DNA from: Paracerasibacillus soli
GTDB taxonomy: Bacteria; Bacillota; Bacilli; Bacillales; Amphibacillaceae
DNA length: 64,000 nucleotides
Assembly (NCBI RefSeq): GCF_034006335.1
Contig: NZ_JAWDIQ010000001.1
Strand: one strand, 5' to 3'
The position numbers and the translations under genes were made by a program. Shown in pieces: positions 59,664 through 64,000 of this stretch. Numbering within the stretch: the stretch's first letter is position 1; each line of letters begins with the position of its first letter. The notes beneath the pieces are model-generated. The model had not been told where the DNA came from, did no database searches, and worked only from the letters and a program-made list of their open reading frames with translations.

Positions 59664-59822
59664 TAACATGAAATCTATTATCGTTGATTTAAGTAAAGTT
59701 GAGTTTCGGGAGCAAGCAATTGATTTATGCATGCTTGGGGTAGAAGCATACCTAAGTCGTCAATGAACCTTGCATAAAGATAAAAGGTACGATATGATTA
59801 ATAGTGACAAAAAAAGCGAATA

Positions 59823-59914
59823 GTAGAGCCTCAGGGGGAGCCTATCGGCTGAGAGTGAACGTGAAGTTCAGACCCTTTGAACCTGTTAGTTAGAACTAGC
59901 GTAGGGATGGTGGC
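59823..59914 (+). ncRNA. TPP riboswitch (THI element)
   Basis: The conserved blocks occur in order: GGGGGAGCC...GGCTGAGA (59834-59853), then GACCCTTTGAACCTG (59871-59885) and CTAGCGTAGGGA (59897-59908). These are the pyrophosphate and pyrimidine sensor loops of the thiamine pyrophosphate riboswitch. It precedes the thiamine transporter thiT, as expected. Confidence 0.95.
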
Positions 59915-59931
59915 TTTTTTGATGGTTCATA

Positions 59932-59992
59932 AGCAATGTTGTGAGCGGAATTTTTCCCATCAGGAAGCTTCCCCTTGGCATTGCTTTTTTTG
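59932..59992 (+). terminator. Riboswitch-controlled terminator before thiT
   Basis: AGCAATG (59932-59938) pairs with CATTGCT (59979-59985) and is followed by TTTTTTTG. Its place between the TPP aptamer and the thiT ribosome site makes it the expression platform for transcriptional control. Confidence 0.75.
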
Positions 59993-60031
59993 CGTTGTTT
60001 TAACAACACTATGAGGGGGAGGAAGTTTGAC

Positions 60032-60606
60032 GTGGATAGACAGCGCACATTATTTTTAATAGAAGTTGCTTTGTTTACAGCTTTAGCATTTATTCTAGAC
60101 AATGTACCGTTCTTAAAATTTAAAATTGGGGAATGGCGGTTCTATATCACTCGTGATGATACCGATTTTTCTTATCGCTTTTAGATGGGGATTAAAGGGT
60201 GGTCTGTTAGCTGGATTTTTATTAGGCTGTTTAAAGTTACTTTTTGGTGGGTATATTTTAAACCCGTTTCAAGTTCTTATAGAATATGGTCTCGCCTTTA
60301 CAGTATTAGGATTTGCTGGTATCTTTGCGCGCAAAATTAGTGAGGCAGTAAAAGATAGACAAATAAAAACATACTTATCTTATATAACGGCAGGTATCAT
60401 ATTAGGATCTGTCTTACGTTTCTTATGTCACTTATTTGCAGGTGTTATTTTTTGGGCGGAATCAACTCCAGAATGGTTGGAATTACTGGGCATGGTCATT
60501 TATGTATAATATTTCATACATGTTACCGTCCACAATTATTTGTGTATTAGGTACATTTTTGTTATTTAATCAGCAACCAAAAGCATTACTTAAAAAGGCA
60601 GTGTAA
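60032..60606 (+). CDS. thiT: Thiamine ECF transporter S component ThiT (frameshifted)
   Basis: ThiT binds thiamine and docks on the shared energy-coupling module. GTG 60032 follows GGGGGAGGAAG. About six helices are present. A break near 60130 hides WGNGGSISLVMIPIFLIAFR, the thiamine-site loop of ThiT/YuaJ; WGLKGGLLAGFLLGCLKLLF, LNPFQVLIEYGLAFTVLGFA and HLFAGVIFWAEST follow. A break near 60478 leads to NYWAWSFMYNISYMLPSTII and an end at 60606. Length ~191 residues, normal. The TPP riboswitch supports the call. Confidence 0.92.
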
Positions 60607-60628
60607 CAAACATGCTCCGCTCACAAGT

Positions 60629-60665
60629 AAGGGATAATCCTAAGAAAATGGGTTATCCCTTTTTT
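60629..60665 (+). terminator. Intrinsic terminator of thiT
   Basis: AAGGGATAATCC and GGTTATCCCTT pair around TAAGAAAATG and are followed by TTTTT. Confidence 0.88.
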
Positions 60666-60784
60666 CATCATTATGATCGGATTTTTGAATGAAATAATTA
60701 TAAAAATATAATTGTCTATCCTTCACTATGTTCATATGCGGTGCATAGGTTATAGCACAGTCCATGCTGGAAGGATGGGGTCAT

Positions 60785-62203
60785 GTGGATTTAACTTTAA
60801 CGCACTTGTTATACGGATTGTTTACATTGGCGATTATCGTTACGATGATTTTTCGTAAAGGTGTTGTATTACCGACGCTTTTAGGTACATTTATTATTGC
60901 GTGGGTATATAAAGGAAATGTTATTGATGGTTTTACAGCAATTTTCAATGCTAATCTAGTGGCTGCACAAGAGTTATTTAATATCTTTTTAATTATCACG
61001 TTTATGTTGGCCTTGCTCCATTCTTTGCGAGATTTACGCGCAGATGAACGGATGATTCAACCAATTCAAAAGTGGATGGTTAATGGTCACATTTCCTTCT
61101 TTGTTTTGGTCGTTGTGACGTATGTCATATCTCTATTCTTTTGGCCAACACCAGCTGTTCCGCTTATTTGTGCTCTGTTAGTACCAGCTGCAGTTCGCTT
61201 CTGGTTTACCGGCAATGACTGCTGCTGTCGCGATTGCGATTGCAGGGCAGGGTATGGCACTTTCTTCTGACTACATTGTGCAAGTAGCTCCTAGTTTATC
61301 AGCAAAATCTGCTGGAACTGATATAGGCGCAGTTGCCGATAAAGGCCTTGTGCTCTCGCTTATTTCAGGTGGAGTAGCACTATTATTAGCTTATTTATTT
61401 TATCGTAAGTCAATACGAAAACCGAATGATCCAAAAAATGAGACTGATTTACAATCATTGCAATCATCCTCACGTACCAAGAATGAAGCAAATACGTCCT
61501 ACGTAACATTATGGAGTCGAATCTTTGCGATAATTGTTCCGCTATCTCTTTTATGTGTTGTTATATATATGTTGTATACAAAATTAGGTTCAGGGCGCAT
61601 GAGCGGCTTAGAGGGAGGAGATGGTGCAGCGTTTGTAGGTGGGGTGGCTGTCATCTTACTTCTTTTATCAACGATTGCTTATGGAAAACAAAAGGCTTTG
61701 GATTATATTAGTAATCATATTACGGATGGATTTGTATTTGCATTTAAAGCGATGGGACCAGTTATTCCAATCGCAGGATTTTTCTTTCTGGGAAGCCCCG
61801 ATTTTTCTGGTAACATTTTAGGAATTGAAGAAGGACCGGCATTTTTATTTGAATTAGTAGAAGCAACGCAAAACTATTTACCTAATAGTGCGTTATTAGC
61901 TGCATTAAGTGTACTGATTATCGGGATTATTACTGGATTAGATGGATCAGGTTTTTTTGGCTTACCGTTAACAGGTGCACTAGCAGCAACATTAGAGACA
62001 AATGCAATTGACTCAGAGACACTAGCTGCTATTGGGCAAATGGGTGCAATTTGGACAGGTGGGGAACACTTGTAGCTTGGTCCTCGCTTATTGCGATTGC
62101 AGGTTTTTGTGGAGTTTCTGTGTTAGATTTAGTAAGAAAGAACTTTTTACCAGTTATCATCGGTTTAGTAGTTGCCACAGTAGCAGCCGTATTCTTTTTA
62201 TAA
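60785..62203 (+). CDS. Large multi-pass permease of unknown substrate (two frameshifts)
   Basis: GTG 60785 lies four bases after AAGGATGGGG and opens VDLTLTHLLYGLFTLAIIVT. About 11 to 12 helices follow, with VALLAGL-like core segments: WPTPAVPLICALLVPAAVR, LPAMTAAVAIAIAGQGMALS, FVFAFKAMGPVIPIAGFFFL and ITGLDGSGFFGLPLTGALAA. Breaks near 61203 and 62060 each need one added G; the last gives GAIWTGWGTLVAWSSLIAIA. Length ~472 residues. The paired hairpin-like core resembles ion-transporter or gluconate-permease folds, but I cannot assign a family or substrate. Confidence 0.65.
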
Positions 62204-62241
62204 AAGTCAAGTATCAAAAAGGGAAGCATCCTTCTATAACT

Positions 62242-62290
62242 ATCAGCATGGACTTTCGTAAATGAAATGACATGCTGATTTTCTGTTTTC
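62242..62290 (+). terminator. Terminator after the large permease gene
   Basis: ATCAGCATG (62242-62250) pairs perfectly with CATGCTGAT (62271-62279), followed by TTTCTGTTTTC. Confidence 0.78.
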
Positions 62291-62426
62291 ATACTGATTC
62301 GCTTAAATTATACATACTGCATGAAACTAACTGTAATACACATAGAAAAGAAGTCATATTATTTGCTGTTGTTATCAGAACTATGGAAAAATAGTGGTGA
62401 TGAAGAAAATAAGTGGAGGGATGATG

Positions 62427-63404
62427 ATGAAAGCTTATGTTCATGAATATGGAAAATTACTTATAAAAGATATGCCAGAACCAGTTGCAGAAAAAGGAGA
62501 AGTAGTTGTAGCAATACGCGCGGCTGGCTTAAATCGACGTGATTTATACATACCAAATCGACGCGGTAATGAAGTTGGGGCATTAATTTTAGGGTCAGAT
62601 GGAGCAGGCATCATTGCATCGGTTGGAGAAGGAGTAACGAATGTAAAAGAAGGAGATGCAGTCATCATTAATCCGAGTTTGCGTTGGTTTAAGGAAAGTG
62701 TAGCACCACCAAAGGAATTTGATATTTTGGGAATGCCCGATAATGGCACTTTCGCTGAAAAAATAGTTATTGATGCTCATCAAGTAGAGAAAAAACCTTC
62801 CTTTCTAACGTGGGAAGAGGCAGGGGTTTTAGGTTTAGCTGGATTAACAGGCTACCGCGCTCTCGTCACAAGAGGCCAGATTAAAGCAGGAGAAACGGTG
62901 TTTATTCCCGGAGCGGGAAGTGGGGTTGCCACTTATTTAATTCAGTTTGCTAAAAACCTTGGAGCTACTGTTATCGTTTCATCTCGAAGCAAGGAGAAGT
63001 TAGCTGCAGCTAAAAAACTTGGTGCAGATGTAGCGGTTGATACAAACGCAGATTGGGAGAAGGAATTGGCAAATTATACGATAGATTTAGTAATTGAAAG
63101 CGTAGGACGTGCTACGTTTCATCGTTCATTAAAAGTATTAAAACCGGGTGGTAGAATTGTTGTCTTTGGTGCGACAACAGAAGATACGATAACGTTTGAT
63201 TTACGAGAGTTCTTCTATGGGCAATATACATTATTAGGATCGACAATGGGAAGTCGTGAGGAATTTCGCAATATGACAAAACATGTTGAAACACATCAAA
63301 TACATCCTGTAATCGATGAGTTTTTCCCATTGGAGCGGGCGCAAGAAGCGTTTCATAAGTTAGAAGTAAATAAACAATTCGGTAAGATTGGACTAAGTTT
63401 TTAA
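62427..63404 (+). CDS. Zinc-binding-type (MDR) oxidoreductase, YogA/quinone reductase-like
   Basis: Intact ~325-residue medium-chain dehydrogenase. Of three ATGs in a row, 62427 best fits the GGAGGG site. The GroES-like half reads AAGLNRRDLYIPNRRGNEVG and GSDGAGIIASVGEGVTNVKE; the cofactor half has TVFIPGAGSGVATYLIQFAK and VIESVGRATFHRSLKVLKPG then GRIVVFGATTEDTITF. The usual zinc Cys/His ligands are missing, so it may work without zinc like quinone reductases. It resembles B. subtilis YogA. The substrate is unknown. Confidence 0.82.
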   Translation: MKAYVHEYGKLLIKDMPEPVAEKGEVVVAIRAAGLNRRDLYIPNRRGNEVGALILGSDGAGIIASVGEGVTNVKEGDAVIINPSLRWFKESVAPPKEFDILGMPDNGTFAEKIVIDAHQVEKKPSFLTWEEAGVLGLAGLTGYRALVTRGQIKAGETVFIPGAGSGVATYLIQFAKNLGATVIVSSRSKEKLAAAKKLGADVAVDTNADWEKELANYTIDLVIESVGRATFHRSLKVLKPGGRIVVFGATTEDTITFDLREFFYGQYTLLGSTMGSREEFRNMTKHVETHQIHPVIDEFFPLERAQEAFHKLEVNKQFGKIGLSF

Positions 63405-63435
63405 TTCGCTAAAATAAGTATGATGAGGCCGGCAC

Positions 63436-63478
63436 AAAAGGATCCGCCCTGAGGGGAGGCAGATCCTTTTTGTTTTTT
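63436..63478 (+). terminator. Intrinsic terminator after the MDR oxidoreductase
   Basis: AAAAGGATC-C-GCC and GGC-A-GATCCTTTTT pair around CTGAGGGGA and run into TGTTTTTT. Confidence 0.85.
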
Positions 63479-63496
63479 CTCAACCTCATTGGTTTT

Positions 63497-63655
63497 TTAC
63501 TTTAATACGGAAAGAAAAGGCGTAGTGATAATCGTTAATGCTAATATACCTACGACAATTGCGCCGACTTTGCTTTTGCTTTTCCATAGCTCAGTTGTAA
63601 AGTGTACCGCATAGAAAAACATGAGAATCATACTAATCCAAATAAATATCTTCAT
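63497..63655 (-). CDS. Small two-helix membrane protein (52 aa)
   Basis: ATG 63655 follows GGAGTAAGAG. The protein MKIFIWISMILMFFYAVHFT and a second helix GAIVVGILALTIITTPFLSV flank a short basic loop TELWKSKSK. It begins nine bases after the stop of the Ger(x)C gene, so it is probably the last gene of a germination operon whose front lies beyond the window. No family recognised. Confidence 0.65.
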   Translation of the reverse strand: MKIFIWISMILMFFYAVHFTTELWKSKSKVGAIVVGILALTIITTPFLSVLK

Positions 63656-63664
63656 ATTTATCTC

Positions 63665-64000
63665 TTACTCCTTCATTTTTGGTAGCTCTACCTGACGTCC
63701 TACATTTTCTACCCTTATATCAACGGAAACTTTTACATCCATATCGGGGTATTTTTCCATCCAATTATAAGCTTTATATTTTGGTATAGTTAAAAACTGT
63801 TTTCGAGCGGCAAGTGACCAAGCAAATGGATTACCTTTTAATTCTTCTTTCGTCTTCTTTATCAATTTTTCTATTTTATTATGTAATTGGCTTCTAATGG
63901 ATTCTTTAAGTTCATGTTGTCTTGTCGTACTATCCGCAAAATCTACCATACTGTGGTTCGTTAGTACATCGACTGCTAGTGGAAGATCAACTGTAATCGT
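63665..64000 (-). CDS. Ger(x)C-family spore germination lipoprotein, C-terminal part
   Basis: An open frame enters from the right edge and stops at 63665, giving 112 residues. RQHELKESIRSQLHNKIEKL then IKKTKEELKGNPFAWSLAAR and the following DMDVKVSVDIRVENVGR match the C-terminal domain of GerAC/GerBC/GerKC proteins, the lipoprotein subunit of germinant receptors. Its A and B partner genes would lie to the right. The presence of this gene supports a spore-forming host. Confidence 0.85.
   Translation of the reverse strand, partial: TITVDLPLAVDVLTNHSMVDFADSTTRQHELKESIRSQLHNKIEKLIKKTKEELKGNPFAWSLAARKQFLTIPKYKAYNWMEKYPDMDVKVSVDIRVENVGRQVELPKMKE

Noticed and set aside
59668..59766. 32-codon frame (MKSIIVDLSKVEFREQAIDL) after the TPR gene
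   Set aside because: Reads somewhat like a protein but has no ribosome site and no family match; too weak to list as a gene.
1..64000. CRISPR arrays, tRNA/rRNA genes, prophage or conjugative modules
   Set aside because: No regularly spaced direct repeats, no recognisable tRNA or rRNA sequences, and no phage structural or transfer genes were seen on reading both strands.

Overview
The window reads as chromosome of a low-GC, endospore-forming member of the Bacillales. Support: an aa3-type menaquinol oxidase operon (qoxABCD), AGGAGG-like ribosome sites with frequent GTG/TTG starts, YjcZ, Ger(x)C and YqhV sporulation-linked proteins, FosB, FloT/NfeD and YhgE. A peptide-chain release factor 3 gene (absent from Bacillus subtilis) and a COG1615/UPF0182 membrane protein point to a Lysinibacillus/Solibacillus/Planococcaceae-like host, but no rRNA or taxonomic marker is present to fix this.

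Layout. 1-445: 5' part of arsB. 0.6-3.3 kb: small soluble enzymes (two Nudix hydrolases, ASCH protein, phospholipase C-like protein, FosB). 3.3-5.8 kb: two minus-strand envelope proteins. 6.2-10.1 kb: qoxABCD. 10.4-16.1 kb: CPBP protease, phosphotransferase, heme-type membrane protein, HelD helicase. 16.2-19.1 kb: alpha/beta hydrolase and prfC. 19.5-20.9 kb: an MhqR-type quinone-sensing regulator and WrbA, sharing a palindromic operator. 20.9-24.7 kb: acyl-CoA dehydrogenase, then an IS200/IS605 element (tnpA + tnpB) inserted against the 3' end of gpmA. 24.9-31.5 kb: UPF0182 protein, MFS pump, three YjcZ miniproteins, small basic proteins, methyltransferase. 31.6-35 kb: Rex-boxed alcohol dehydrogenase, Hsp20, FetAB. 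35-40.3 kb: YitT, MFS pump, DUF3231 and ssuABC. 40.4-47 kb: YqhV, acyl-CoA synthetase, an AraC regulator overlapping a C45 hydrolase, FloT/NfeD. 47.3-54 kb: chemoreceptor, PBP4-type carboxypeptidase, YhgD/YhgE with paired operators. 54.2-64 kb: PyrR-attenuated uracil permease, NDH-2, VanW, TPR protein, TPP-riboswitch-controlled ThiT, a large permease, a quinone-reductase-like enzyme and a partial germination protein.

The most important property of the window is technical. About 32 genes, including qoxA, qoxC, prfC, acs and ndh, are broken by small indels. Most lie in short homopolymer runs and are repaired by adding or removing one base. This pattern fits uncorrected sequencing error much better than gene decay, so broken genes are annotated here as whole genes with the frameshift noted.

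The clearest biology is regulatory: repeated operators for MhqR and YhgD, a near-perfect Rex box in front of adhA, an FNR/Rex-like palindrome in front of qox, a PyrR attenuator and a TPP riboswitch. I did not find a CRISPR array, prophage, toxin-antitoxin pair or clear multi-gene defence system. The least explained module is the overlapping AraC regulator and Cys-nucleophile (C45) hydrolase at 43.0-44.7 kb.
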